From Cunninghamia lanceolata (taxonomy: Eukaryota > Streptophyta > Pinopsida > Cupressales > Cupressaceae): a DNA stretch of 64,000 nt. How positions within the stretch are numbered: the stretch's first letter is position 1; every line of letters begins with the position of its first letter. The position numbers were made by a program, and so were the translations under genes. Where the stretch lies: the NCBI GenBank assembly GCA_027924645.1, contig BSBN01000047.1, forward strand, positions 8,990,001 through 9,054,000, written 5' to 3'. Positions 31,823 through 43,664 of this stretch are shown one piece after another. The notes beneath the pieces were generated by a model. The model did no database searches and was not told the origin of the DNA. It saw only the letters and a list, made by a program, of their open reading frames with translations.

Positions 31823-34800
31823 CTAGTTTGAAAGAGAGTCTACTTCTGAATTGGCCTCTCTAAAGATGTGATTGATTGTTGTCAGCTCGCACCAGTCCAT
31901 CAAACTCAGAGATAATTCTAGTTTTGTAGGAAGTTTCCAATTACGCATTCTCCTTGATTGCAACCCATTGATTACCAAAAGGGAATCTCCCTCAATGGCA
32001 ACTTTCCTAAGCTTAAGTTCGTGGAAAAGCCTTAAGCCTAGGATTAAAGCCTCCAACTCCACTTCATTATTTGTGTTGTTTGGCAGTGACTCAGCTAAGC
32101 TGCCAATTGTTTTACCATCCCAATTTCTAATGATGCATCTAGCTCCTAATTTACCAAGGTTCCCTTGTGAAGCCCTGTCAAAATTTAATTTGAACCAGTC
32201 ATGGTCCGGGGGGGACCATTTGGAGATTTTCCTTTTTAGAGCTATATGTTGACCACCTTCCATACTGATAGGTGGCATTTTAAGACTCGGCCATCCTTGT
32301 CTTATCATTGCATCCCAAACTGAGAAAAACTGTTGCGATGGTTTTGAGTCACTCAACTTTGAATTGAAGACTTCCACTAAACTACTTTCAACTTTATTGA
32401 GGAATGTGATAAGAGGCATTTCTTTGTCCTGAAAGAGTCTCCTATTTCTCTCTTTCCAGAGCTCCCAAATTAGAAATGAGGGGCAAATGGACCACAGTTT
32501 GTGGTAGACTGCTATTTTATTCACACTCGGCCAACTCGTGAGCCATTCTAACAGATCATTTGGCAAAGCAGATTTCCAGTGAAGTTTTTTCATTAGCCAA
32601 TTCCAACAATGATTGGAGAAAGGACAATTTAGGAAAAGATGATCACCATCTTTTGAGGCTTCTTTGCACAAAAAACATCTCGAAGGGCCCTAAATGCCAA
32701 GTTTGGCTAGCCTATCAGCAGTTAGGGCTCTACCTTGTGAGGCTATCCACAAGAACACCCCTGCCTTTGGAAGACAATTAGGGTTCTAGCACAAGTCCCT
32801 TGGGATTGTAGAAGCTTCCTCATGGCTTTCCGATAGTTTTTTATAACCTTCTTTTACACTATAGACTTCGTTAGGAGATCCCATCCATCAGAGTATATCC
32901 TAGCCCTGCCTGTAGCTGATCTACCTTTTCACTAGAACTCTGTCAAATATTTCCACTTCCGCCTGACTTAAACCAAGATTTATAAGGCTCTTCCACTTGG
33001 CTGTGAGCAAACCATTGTGGAAAGACAAAGTTAAATAATCTCTTACCTTATCCCCCCATGCATGTTTTGTAATAATTTTCACATTTGTCAAATCATCTCT
33101 ATCAGCTAGTTTGGGTAAACCTTGCCAAGAATCATCCCAAAAATTTGCTAAGTTTCCACTCCTTATATCCCACGAAAGATGATCAGAGATGAGGTTTCTA
33201 TAGCTGCGTAAGAAGTTCCATATTCTAGAGCCAGAGGGAAGCTCCCTTGAAGTGAAAATGTTGTCTGCTCCTTCATCCAAATATTTAGCCCTTACGATTC
33301 TCACCCATTTAAGTTCTTGGTTGGTGAAGATTGTCCACACCAATTTGGCTCCAAGGGCTTTATTTTGAAGCAATAGATTTTTTAATCCCGTTCCATCACT
33401 TTGTTTGGATTCACAAATTTGCTTCCATTTGATTAAAGGATACTTGAATTGTTCTAACGACCCCTGCCAGAATTTTTTTTTTGATCTTCTTATTCAAATC
33501 TTTGCTTTCTTTACTTGACAGAGGGAGGTAGGACATTAGATAGGTCGGTAGGGCAGATATAACTGACTTGAGTTTAGTGAGCCTACCTGCCCATGAGAGC
33601 CAATTATTTTTCCAGGAAGCTACCTTCATACTAACTTTCTCGAGCAAACTATTCGAATTGTTGCCCAGGCAAAGACCTTTGTCTAGCGGAATCCCTAGAT
33701 ATTTATAGGGAAGAGATCCCTTCTTAAAGCCAAGGATCCTCAAAATCTGAGCTTCTATTCTTGTTGCTGTGTTGAAGAAAAAAACCTCTAATTTTTCTTG
33801 GCTGACCTCTTGTCCTGATGCTATTGTGTATTTTTGGAGAATTGACTTGAAGCTTCAAGCCTCCCTAATTTGGGCTTTTTCAAACAACATGGTGTCATCA
33901 GTGAACTGCTAATGGTTGATATTCGGAACACCACTTGTGACTTGGACGCCAACAATCTCCCTTAAGTTCCAGGCTCTGGAAATTGATTTCTGAGAGCTTC
34001 AGCCATTAGTATAAAAAGAAAGGAGGAGATTAGGTCTCCCTATCTTAGCCCCCGGGAGACATTGAAGAAACCTTCTGGAGTGCCATTCACCAGGACTGAG
34101 AATCTTGGACTTGCAATCCAGGAGAAAATCCAATCTAGCCAAAGCTTATTGAATCTGAACCCTTCCAGAACTTTAAACAAAAAATGCCAGTTGACTCGAT
34201 CATATGCCTTTTTGATGTCAAGTTTTATTAGTAATGCTTGCTTTCTCAGGTTTTGAATTGAGTGAATGGCCTCCTGGGCAATTATTACCCCATCTAGGAT
34301 AGATCTATTCATGACAAACCTCGTCTGTTCTTCTGAAATCAAATCTGGAAGAAGTCTTTTAAGCCTCTTAGCCATTGTTTTGGCTAAAATTTTGTAAAGG
34401 GTATTACAAAGAGAAATGGGCCTAAAATCATCCAGAAGTTTAGGCTTCTCTTTCTTTGGGACCAAAGCTAAAAAGGTGTTATTGATTTCCTTTAAAAGTT
34501 GTCCAGAAGTCCTAGATTCCTCTAGAGCCTCCATAATGTCTTTGTTGATTATGTCCCAACATTTTTGCAAGAAACCTACTAGGAAGCCATCTGGACCTGG
34601 CGCCTTATCTAGGTGGAGTTGGAAAAGTGTAGTCTTTACTTCTTCTTCCAAAAATTTGTTGTTTAGCATATCATTCTGGGCCTCTGTTACCAACTTGGGA
34701 ATGTAGCCCACAAGCTCTTTTTAGACTGTGAGGTTGGAGCCTTTCCCCTTGTTTAATAGATTCTGGAAATGTACCACAACCGCTTGTTTCACCTCTTCCA

Positions 34801-35983
34801 CTTCCTCTAGAAGTCTTCAATCTTTATCTCTTACCCTTGTTATTTTGTTCGCCTCTCTTCTTTCTTTTGTTGCATTATGGAAGTATTTTGTATTTCTATT
34901 GCTAGCAGACAACCAAACTTCCTGGGATTTTTGTCTCCAAAACATTTCTTCCTTGGAAAGAATATCATTTAGTTTTGCCATCAAAGCTTTTTCTTCTAAG
35001 TAACTTTGATTGTCCATTCCTTCTTGGATAATCTTCTCTCAGAGGGATTTCAATTCTGATTCATACTGCTTCTTCCCCTCAAAAATGTTTTAAAAGTTGT
35101 TTTTATTCCATAATTTTAGATTCTGCTTTATTACTTTCAACTTGACTACAATGTAAAACATTTTGGATTCGACTGGCTGTGTTGCATTCCACCATTGTTT
35201 GATCAAATCCAAAAAATCCTTATGCTTAAACCACATATTTTCAAACTTAAAAGGGCTTCTTGTTGGGCCCCTTTCTCCCATAATTTCCAAACAAAATAGA
35301 TAATGATCTGACCCTGGTAAAGGTAGTAGCTCACTATCAAGATTAAAGGGAAATCTATTAAGATTTCCTTTAAACATAAACCTATCCAACTTCTCAGCTA
35401 TATTACAAAAACCCATCTTTTTGTTTGTCCAAGTGAACTATCCACCCCCCATCTAGATGTCACAGAGCTCATTCCTATCCACAAAGTTTTTAAAATCAAG
35501 CTAAGACTGGAGTTTCCTTCCAACTCCCCCTTTCTTATCTGCTCCTGTTAAGATAGCATTGAAATCCCCTCCAAGAATACATACCTCAATATCCAGGAGC
35601 TTGCAAACTTTGTCCAATTCATTCCATAAAATTCTTTTTTGAATATAATTATTAGGCCCATAAACATTTATCAATAGAAAGCTTAAATTTGAGGCTAGAT
35701 TCCTTACCTTACAAGCTTGCCAAAAGTTGCTTGAAGCCACTACTTCTACCAGAACTGATTGAGGTTTCCATAGAGTTAACAAACCTCCTGAGGCTCCTTC
35801 TGAATTGACTCCATAGATTTTCCAGCTCTTCATTTTCAGACCTAGATTTACTCTTTCTTGTTTGCCTAGTTTAGATTCCTAAATCAAGCAGATGTCCGGT
35901 TGCTGAGTATTTAGATGCTGCTGCAGCAGGCATCTTTTGTTAGGGGTGTTTAAGCCCCTAACATTCCAAGTAATGATTTTCAT
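31823..35983 (-). pseudogene. LINE B ORF2: endonuclease, reverse transcriptase, RNase H
   Basis: ATG 35983 gives MKIITWNVRGLNTPNKR, the start of an APE-type endonuclease, then ESKLG (stop in place of the preceding residue), GASGGLLTLW, LINVYGPNN, GGDFNAIL. RT (34711-33850): DKAPGPDGFLVGFLQKCW, FRPISLCNTLYKILAKTMAK, KLDIKKAYDRVNW, and FTDDTMLFE near 33880-33910, a conservative variant of FADD. CKEASKDGDHLFLNC is the zinc motif. RNase H keeps EVELEAL and EGDS, but FDGA is FDRA and the last motif is REANSEVDSL. About 1,386 codons. Confidence 0.88.
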
Positions 35984-36060
35984 TGTTGTTTAGGAAGGGG
36001 ATCTCCCTTCCCTACTTTCAACAATGTTTCAATATTTAGTTGGCCTGACGCTTCCCCGTC

Positions 36061-37604
36061 TCATTTTAGCTTTTCCTTGTTTGGAATTCTTCCTTTTCCT
36101 CTGTGTTCTTTGCAATCTGGAGATGTTTTAATTGGATCCTTAGTTCTCAGCCTGAGCACCCCTTCTTCTAGGGGTTTTGGAGTAGGCGTATTCAAGACTT
36201 TGCTTGGAATTTCCTCTTCATCTAGAAAGGCTTCATTTCCCACAATCTCTAGCTCATGTTCTGCAAACCAATCTTCACCTTCATAATTATCAATGTCAAT
36301 CTTTCCTTTTTTAGCCGCATTAGCAATGTCAACTAGTTCATTACCCACATTAATAAGGGAATCCAAATCTTCCTTACTCACTTTATTGCCAATCATCTCA
36401 ATAACTTGAGACATTTTTTGATCTATGGATTTAATACTCTGGTTATCTTCACATCTTTGCCCTAATTTGGATTCGGCTTGTAGTACTACTTCAGGAGGGG
36501 GAGGAAGGGCTTTTTCATCAAAAATTTGATCTTCATCCATGATATGTATGGATTGCTTGTTTGAGGATTGCTTCAATTTTTCTCCTGGGTGATTATCACT
36601 TTTCCACCCCAGAATTTTGACCAATGTGTCTGTGGAGAGGGGGTTGTGGATCAAGTTCTGCATCCAATTACCTAATCCTGTCGAAATCTTGATTTCTCTG
36701 AGGATTCTTCAGTTTGGATTGTTCTCAATGCCTAACCTAACAAATGTGCCACACCCTTCTGGGTTAGTCCTTTCTTCAGCGCACATAAAAGTTCCCATGT
36801 TGTTTCCAATTTCTTCTAGAATCCTAGGATCCCAATATTCAAGGGGAACATTGGGCATGATATACTAGTCTTGAACTTTTTTGATTCGGTGCGATATTGG
36901 ATCAAACCCAGCCTTCCAATGACTGATGTAAAAGCCGCAACCGTCCAGAATCCAAACCCTTCTTCTATTTGAACCCTAATGGCAACAGTAGGGCAAATGA
37001 CTACAAAAAAATCATTCTCCAACCTCTTAAATTCTAGATCCTTTCCCCATTTACCATACCACCAGGTTTCCAAACTTTTCCAATTTAAATCTTTTCCGTG
37101 CCATTTGATTATTAATGCTGTGTTTTCCAATTTTGAGACTTGGTCCTGAATCTGATTTGTGCTTAGGGTTATTGTCATTTCTTCTTCTCTATCTTCTTCC
37201 CTCCTAGGAATTTGATTTCTGGGTTACAGATTGTGTCTTTGAAAGTCCCTATGCTGGCCTCCACCTCTAGGGTTTCTCCCTCCCCTCCAATGCATATTTG
37301 GGTTTCTTTGTTGAGGAATGTCATGCTACCTTTGATTCCACTGCCTTGGGTGGTGAAGACCTCTATTTTGTTGTCACCTCCTTCCCTGGGGAAATTGATC
37401 ATGCCTTCTCCATTACTCTTCTTCCTAGAGGGGGAAGTTTTGGCTAGTACCGGTGGCCCTTCTGTCCCAGATCTCTTGATACCTAACCTACTCGTGCTCC
37501 CTTTGAGGAAACCTTCGCCCTTCTCTTCACTCCTCAATGCTTCCCTCCATCTCTGCATTTCACCAGTCTGGAGTGTGTCGCTCAGCAAATTGTCGTTCCA
37601 TCAT
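36061..37604 (-). pseudogene. LINE B ORF1 (DUF4283-type RNA-binding protein)
   Basis: ATG 37604/37601 (MMERQFAERH) resembles the LINE A ORF1 start (MIERNFAVRS). The reading then moves through three frames: 37588-37175 (basic, Gly/Lys-rich), 37178-36816 and 36663-36061. The second holds the DUF4283-like block (LIIKWHGKDLNWKSLETWWY, GFGFWTVAAF). The third is acidic and ends in a basic tail (NKEKLK). Frames 1 and 2 meet as overlapping ATGA at 37178-37175, probably an indel. ORF2 starts 78 bp downstream. Confidence 0.65.
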
Positions 37605-37633
37605 TTATATTATATATTAATTAACAATTAATC

Positions 37634-37651
37634 CTTTTGGTACCTAGATTT
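37634..37651. repeat. Target-site duplication of LINE B (right copy)
   Basis: CTTTTGGTACCTAGATTT, identical to 30567-30584. Confidence 0.95.
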
Positions 37652-37871
37652 GTTTAGGAGCTTTCACAAATTTAAATTCCCGTAATGACCTTCCAAACCC
37701 CCTAGATCTAGAATTAAAACCTTTCCATCCTTGCGAGAGATGTCTTGGTAAAAAGTCTTCATTTCCTGGATGCTCGAAAACCCTATCATATCCCGCTAAA
37801 AAATCTACAAAAAGACTCTCTTGAGACTGTAGCGGTCTCCTTGACCTAACTGCAAAATTTCGCTCTATCAT
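37652..37871 (-). pseudogene. LINE A ORF1, 5' part
   Basis: ATG 37871 opens MIERNFAVRSRRPLQSQE..., a basic, disordered N-terminus, open until LINE B interrupts it. Only six bases (AGCAAA) precede the ATG before the target-site duplication. Continues at 30566 downward. Confidence 0.65.
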
Positions 37872-37877
37872 TTTGCT

Positions 37878-37897
37878 AATTATTTAATTAGCTCATT
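37878..37897. repeat. Target-site duplication of LINE A (right copy)
   Basis: Exact copy of 23496-23515; it belongs to the Tat-2 LTR sequence. Confidence 0.95.
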
Positions 37898-38791
37898 ATC
37901 CTCTTTCCAAAATTCAAATCCACATTAATTAAATTAATTATTTAATTAATTCATCACAATTTCCCTCTTATCTACAATTAAATATTTTACATTATTTAAT
38001 TAAATCACTTGTTCTTCTAAATTTAAATAAATCATGCAAATTTATTTAAATTATCTCAATCCTCTAAAAATAAATAAAATCAATATTTTATTTATCCTTC
38101 ATCATGCAAAATAAATTAAATCAATTTATTTGTTTAATTTATTTAAATCTTCATATCTTATCTATTCCTCTATCATGCACAAATAGTTAAATAAATTTAT
38201 TTATTTAATTTCAGTTATCTTCCAATTCCTCTTAAAATATCTTAACTCATGTGCACAATCAGTCTTATTTTTAGAACTCTAAAAAAGGCAAAATTACAAG
38301 TTGAGTTATCTATTCAATCAATCTTGTTTTCATCATATTTTAATAAAAATATCCTTATGGATTGACACATGTTGTGTGCATGTTCATCATGGTTATTTGA
38401 TTTATCTCCTCCGTTGATTCTTCTGAATTATCTAGACCATTGATTGATCTCTGTTGAAACCTATATAAACCCCCTCATCTCCTTCATAAATCTCTCTTCG
38501 ATCACTTATTCTCAGGCATCCTTTACAGCGCTTTGAGCATACATCGCATCGATTGAGTAACTTCACGATCTCTTGACATTGATCTTTGAGCACTTTCCTG
38601 GCTTGTTGAAAACATGGTTTCACAATACTATTGAGCAATCCACATTCATCCAAAGGGAACAATACAAATATCGGTAAAAACTTTCATATTTCATTGATTT
38701 AATTAGTAATTGCTTTTATTTAGATTATTTCTCTTTATATTATTAGTTTTTGATTTTGTTAGTTTATCATAGTCAATTTTCCTCATAAACA
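37898..38791 (+). repeat. Tat-2 3' LTR, remaining 894 bp
   Basis: Matches 7522-8415 with only scattered substitutions. Ends CATAAACA; then the CTATA duplication at 38792-38796. Confidence 0.95.
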
Positions 38792-38796
38792 CTATA

Positions 38797-40200
38797 CACA
38801 TCTTATGTTAATCCAAATCCTGTGATCCAAAATCCATTAATCATCTCCCAAGCTCCGCACCATTCTACTCTGAAAGTAACCTATGTCATTCCATCCCATA
38901 GTTCACATGTGATAGTTTCATCCAATCTCAATACCATTGCACATTCATTTGTTCCTCTTCCTAGTAGCCAAGGGCATAACACACATCCAATCCTACAACA
39001 CCCAACCAAATCCAAATCAGCAATATCATATATCATATCCAAGCCATCAAAGTCATATATAATAGCAATCAAAATGATTATCTTGAGGAACTTCAACAAT
39101 TATGATAAGATATGAATGATATATGAATGGGTCATAGTAAGAAAACATTTTCATTTAAGGAAGTGTGTCCCTATCCATTTGATAGATCATTGCAAATGAC
39201 ACCTTTTCCTCCACATTTTAAAGTGCCTCAATTCGACAAATACAAAGGGAAAGGAGATCCTCATGACCATCTTAGAGCTTTCTATGTCTCTTTTCTAGAC
39301 ATTGCCTATGATGACACATACCTTTTGTGTCTATTCCCTCACAGTTTAGGGGGACAAGCTATCGAATGGTTTGCTCATCTTCCTCCAGGAATCAAAACTT
39401 TTAGCGAATTGGCTGAAATTTTTATCACACTTTGCTTTTAACATTGAAAACAAGATCTCTATGAATGACCTTGTGACAAACAAACAATGCAATGGTGAGA
39501 CATTTGCATCCTTTTTACAATGATGGTGCAACATGGCTAGCAAACTTCCTTGGCAAATGCCCAAAAAACAAGTAGATATCTTTGTACAAAATCTCAATCT
39601 GGAACTTTCATTCTAATTGCAATTGCAAAGTGCCACTTCATTTGATGAAATCATTTCCAAGGGAACAACTATTGAGAAAGCCTTAATTTCTAAAGGTGTG
39701 ATCAAAATCTTCAAAGACAACAAAGACAACCCGTAATCTTCAAGTAACAAATCTCATTTTTGGAACAAGAACAAAAATGTTGTTAATGATGGCATTGTAG
39801 ACACAAAACATGTCCAAACTTTGAAAGCTCATGTGTCTATTCAAGCTACAAACAAAAGAAATCCAAACAGAAACACACCATTCCTCCCAAGAGATCAAAT
39901 GCAAGCAAATCCACCACCAAGATGCAAGTTCACTCCTTTGGGAGAGCCTGTTGAGGTTGTTTTGAAGAAAATTTTTCAATCAGGAACTATTGTTTTAAAC
40001 CATATGAACAACCTCAATTCAAGCCCAATTGGTATAAGGATAATGAATATTTTGAATACCATAGGGTGAAAGGACACAACACTGTTGGATGCATGAAACT
40101 GAAACATCTCATTCAAAACCTGATTGATCGAGGCCTAGTCAATTTAGAGAAACCTAAGCAAACATCAAACTATGATCTTGATGCTTTCAAAGATCCGCTT
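38797..40200 (+). pseudogene. Tat-1 gag, core and C-terminal part
   Basis: Continues the gag cut at 7279. Ser/Pro-rich to about 39126, then the Gag core: CPYPFDRSLQ, FDKYKGKGDPHDHLRAFYV, FPHSLGGQAIEWFAHLPPG, with a frameshift near 39430. The zinc-knuckle remnant at 40050-40100 reads YHRVKGHNTVGC, again H-GH-C without the first Cys, followed by MKLKHLIQNLIDRGL. Clear homologue of Tat-2 gag (the FDKYKGKGDP and GGQAIEWF blocks are shared), but a different subfamily. Confidence 0.78.
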
Positions 40201-41012
40201 CCTACTCATGATAAATCAAGTGCCTCCTCTTTGAGGAACAATGTCCAATACACATATGAGTCATCCACCATTGGCCACATTGACCATGCTCGCATATCAA
40301 CCATCTCCATAAAAGCAAAAGAACCTATTCGTATCAAAGCTACAAAAGAGCCTAATTGTGTCATTACTATTCATCATGGTGGTGTGTCAATCCATGCTAC
40401 ACCACCCATTGCAAGACCGACTATGGGATATAATATCCTTGATCACCTAGGCAAAACTCCCACACATATCTCCATTTTGGAACTACTATGCATATCCCCC
40501 ACACATAAAGCTATCCTCGACCAAGCATTGCAAGAATCATCAGTCCCTAATAACATAGACACTACGTAGTTTCAAGCCATAGTAGAAAGCATTGCATCCC
40601 CATATCACTTAACCTTTTCTGAGAAAGACCTATCACCACTTGGTTCATCCCATAATGAAACCCTCCACATAGAAGTCTTCGTTAATAAACATTGGATTAA
40701 ATGAATCTTAATAGATGGTGGAGTAGGTCTAAACATTTGTTCTTTAAGATTAATAAAATTATTGGGATATTCTGAAAATAAAATTGATACATCAAAAAGC
40801 ATAATAATCAAAGCATATGATGATGCTGAAAGAGAATCAGAAGGGATTATAACTTTGTTAGTCACACTTGGTCCAATCACTACAAATACTTGTTTCGAAG
40901 TCCTTAACATTAAATTACCATATAACATCATCCTTGGTCATCCTTGGATTCACACCGTGAAAGTTGTGCCATCAACTTACCATCAATGCCTCAAATTTCC
41001 TTATAATGGAGC
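40201..41012 (+). pseudogene. Tat-1 protease, 5' part
   Basis: Spacer NILDHLGKTPTHISILELL and ALQESSVPNN, then the active site LIDGGVGLNICSLRL near 40710-40750 (DGGAG in Tat-2), and NIILGHPWIHTVKVVPSTYH. Breaks off in LKFPYNGA at the inserted element 41013-43659 and resumes at 43665 (EITIPIDPNPFEFC). The last five bases are the GGAGC duplication. Confidence 0.78.
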
Positions 41013-41265
41013 TGTTAGCACTCATTTTGACCTGGGGTTGATTTTTCATGATCAAGGGGTTTCTTCATTTGAACCCTTTATCTTCTTGCCCATTTTTCCT
41101 AAGTATTGGACCTCCTCAGCATTTTTCAGCTGCAGCATCATATTTTCCTGAGGAGGAGGTCATCATCATCATCTTGTCTTCGATGATGGTCTGCATCATC
41201 GTGTTCTCCGTCGACCGGTTTCTCATCGTCATCATCATATTTTATTATCGGGTGATGTTTGGATA

Positions 41266-42290
41266 TCATCCTGATGATGCTGATGAGCTACAGTGCGCCC
41301 TGATTTGCTTGCGGGGGTGATTTTTCAAGTATCCGGTGATCTTCCATTTATCACCTTGCCCAAACATGATGATGATGTTGCCCCGATATTCTGAAGGGGT
41401 TATTCTTTGAGTTGTTCGACCTGACTTGTTTTTTCTTAAGGGTCGTCGTCATCATCATCATATTTCCAGTTATCACCGTGTTGCTTGCGGGGGTCATCAT
41501 ATTTTCTGCCTTCCTGATATTTCGCCGGGGTGATATTTCTATCATCGGGTGATCTTGGTTATGATCATCCTGATGATGTTGTTGAAGAGTTCTAAGTGTG
41601 ACCCGATATTCACTGGGGGTCATCATATTTTGAACGTCAGGATGATCTTAGTCAATATCATCCTGATGATGTTGTATCACTTCTTGTTCGTTGTTTTGTC
41701 ATCCTGATGATGCTGACGTCATTCTTATCTCAGGGTGATATCTTTTTCTCTGCCTATCTGCATCATGATATTTCCGAAGGAGGGGGTGATATTTTCATAT
41801 CACCCGGGTGTATGTTTGTTCCAGCGTCATGATGATGCTGATATCAAGGAGATATCCGCCTGCCGGCTTCGTGCATTATCTAGTGGGGGTGATCTTTTCA
41901 AGCATCATCATATTCATCTATCGCCCCGATCTTATAGTGAAGCTACAGTGCAACCTGATATTTGTGCATCAGGATGATATTTCCAAATATCCGGTTGTCT
42001 TCCGAATATCATCCTGATGTTAATATGATGATGACGTCATCTGAATATGAGGAGGTGCGCAGTAGGCAGATATGATGATGACGTCAGCAGGATATGATGA
42101 TGATGTCATCAGGATGTTCATCGGCCAGACTTTTGGTATAAGCTCAGCAGGAGGATGTTCCTCCGATGGATCCGGTTGTGCGGGTGAAGGCGATTATCAT
42201 GCAGTTATATTGCAATATGATGCTGATGTCAGGGTGATATTTCGGGCAACAGGATATCATGCTGCTGGAGGATGATGATGATGAAGTCTT
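41266..42290 (+). repeat. Array of ATCATCCTGATGATG palindrome-like units
   Basis: Irregularly spaced copies of ATCATCCTGATGATGNTGA and GATATTTC (for example 41267, 41568, 41660, 41698, 42009, 42100), in the promoter half of the solo-LTR-like element. Individual units are near-palindromes. Confidence 0.6.
41714..42086 (+). promoter_or_regulatory. Three perfect TGACGTCA bZIP-type sites
   Basis: TGACGTCA occurs at 41714-41721, 42032-42039 and 42079-42086, 260-630 bp upstream of the TATA box. TGACGTCA is the palindromic core bound by plant bZIP (TGA/CREB-type) factors, which drive stress-induced transcription of some LTR elements. Binding here is inferred. Confidence 0.5.
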
Positions 42291-42344
42291 ATACTAGTGT
42301 CGTCAGGAGCAAAAGCACCGACATCATATATGCTCATGACCTAG

Positions 42345-42353
42345 TATATAAAG
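42345..42353 (+). promoter_or_regulatory. TATA box of the solo-LTR-like element
   Basis: ctagTATATAAAGtg, midway in the element, after the palindrome-rich half. Sequence prediction only. Confidence 0.5.
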
Positions 42354-43664
42354 TGTTAAAGAGGTCATCGCGGGGTGCATGTGGGATAATTGATATCCTG
42401 CATTTTCAAATATCATGATGATGAATCTCGGCGGGAAATGGTTGCGATCGACTGTTTGATGTTCTTCCCAAGGCCGCGGGTTGGTGCGCCATTAATGGCG
42501 AAGGTTGCAGAGGTATGGGCGGATCTGGTACCCGATTGAAGGTGTACATTAGCGGACAGTGGCGCAGGGCTCGAGATATCTTCCTGTCTCCTCCCCTACC
42601 TGCTGCATTCATGTTTGGGCGCCAATCTGGATGTGTTTGAGCACCATTTTCCTGATACTGTGTATCTGGCGGGATTTTTGGTCAACCCTGTAATTAATTG
42701 CTGAGCACCTACCTGGCTGTTATAAGCAGGTTGTGTTGCTCATTTGTTGGTTGTTGAAAGTTGAAGAATTTTGGCTCTGTAATTCATAACAAGCTGATCT
42801 GGTTGCTCTGTACAGCTTACCTGTGAGTTTATGTATCTCTTGTTGTATGTTTTTGGCATGAACCCACTGATTTCATGATTAAACTTATATGAGAAATGCT
42901 ATCTTAGCATGTGTTGTGTTAATTCTGTCTCCAGTATTGCATGTATTCTTCTTCTGAATCTAGATATTTGGGTAATGTTTAGATTCTAGAGCATAGAATT
43001 CCTATGTTGAATGTCTGATCTTTTAACTTCTGCTCAAGGGGTAGATTAAACTGTTTTCAGGTTGAACATTGGGAAGGGTATACTGCAGTAGGGATGCCAT
43101 AAGTAGAGATAACTCAACACTCTGTATTGGGAGATATCTGTAAGGCAGATATCACATATATCCCCTTGAAATCTAGTTTTAGCTGTTCATGCTGATCATT
43201 CACAGGTGTATGTCTACTGACTCCAGGCCCTGGATAGGCACCAATCATGCTTTGTTTTGTGTTGTAACCATGTCCAGCTTTGCATCCAAACTTAAAATCA
43301 AAATCAAAATCTAAAACAACCATTAGGACATTAGAGTTAGTTTTAGGATCCACAGTCCTCTGTCTACAACTGCAAATAGGCCCAAAGCTAGCCCCTTTGC
43401 TCTTATCTTTCAGTTTTGGTCTACTTACAGGAGGACTTATCTGCTTTCTGTCAGCATCCCAGCCTTGTATGCATATCCTCATGGATGTTGAGTAGGGAAT
43501 ACCCCCCTAGGTCTTGCAGAGCCTGAAGAAGAAGAGGAGATAAAATATAGAGTCTATCTCCTATACTGTTGGCCCCTGGCCCAGAGATCCTGTTGATCAC
43601 TGATGGCTACCTTGTAGGGAAATCTGGGAATAAGCATCCAGTCTGGGAAAAAACCAACAGGAGC

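Larger units (their letters stand above)
30585..37633 (-). mobile_element. LINE B: near full-length plant LINE inside LINE A
   Basis: 7,049 bp on the minus strand, flanked by an 18-bp duplication, with a T12 run (30582-30593) at its 3' end. It carries ORF1, ORF2 and ORF3. The youngest insertion of the main stack. ORF2 stays in one frame for most of its length but has in-frame stops, so it is probably inactive. Confidence 0.93.
23516..37877 (-). mobile_element. LINE A: L1-type plant non-LTR retrotransposon, split by LINE B
   Basis: Minus strand. 3' end at 23516 with a short T run (23514-23521), 5' end at 37877. Without LINE B it is about 7.3 kb: ORF1 (DUF4283 type), ORF2 (endonuclease, RT, zinc motif, RNase H) and an extra ORF3. 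ORF1 starts six bases from the 5' end. The RT motif is FAYD instead of FADD, and ORF2 has two frameshifts, so it is inactive. Confidence 0.92.
7285..38791 (+). mobile_element. Tat-2: Tat-lineage Gypsy element with an antisense PMD gene
   Basis: Inserted in the gag of Tat-1. LTRs at 7285-8415 and 23279-38791, the latter split by LINE A. Without nested insertions it is about 17 kb: PBS, 2-kb leader, gag, protease, G-patch, RT, RNase H, second RNase H, integrase, 5-kb 3' region with an antisense plant mobile domain gene, PPT. In the first 237 bp the LTRs differ at 8 positions by eye, so it is fairly young. All ORFs carry stops. RT has YVDN for YVDD and integrase has lost its catalytic Glu. Confidence 0.92.
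41013..43659 (+). mobile_element. Solo-LTR-like element, 2.65 kb, of unknown family
   Basis: Bounded by TGTTAG ... CCAACA (imperfect inverted ends, TG..CA) and an exact 5-bp duplication GGAGC (41008-41012, 43660-43664), the signature of LTR-integrase insertion. No internal direct LTRs, no polyprotein. The left half is a mass of ATCATCCTGATGATG-type palindromic units. A TATATAAAG at 42345 and TGACGTCA sites upstream look like an LTR promoter. The simplest reading is a solo LTR left after LTR-LTR recombination; a short non-autonomous element is the alternative. Strand is inferred from the TATA box. Confidence 0.7.

Noticed and set aside
43114..43482. 122-codon minus-strand frame in the solo-LTR-like element
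   Set aside because: Low complexity (DFDFDFKF), no recognisable domain, and antisense to the presumed LTR transcript.
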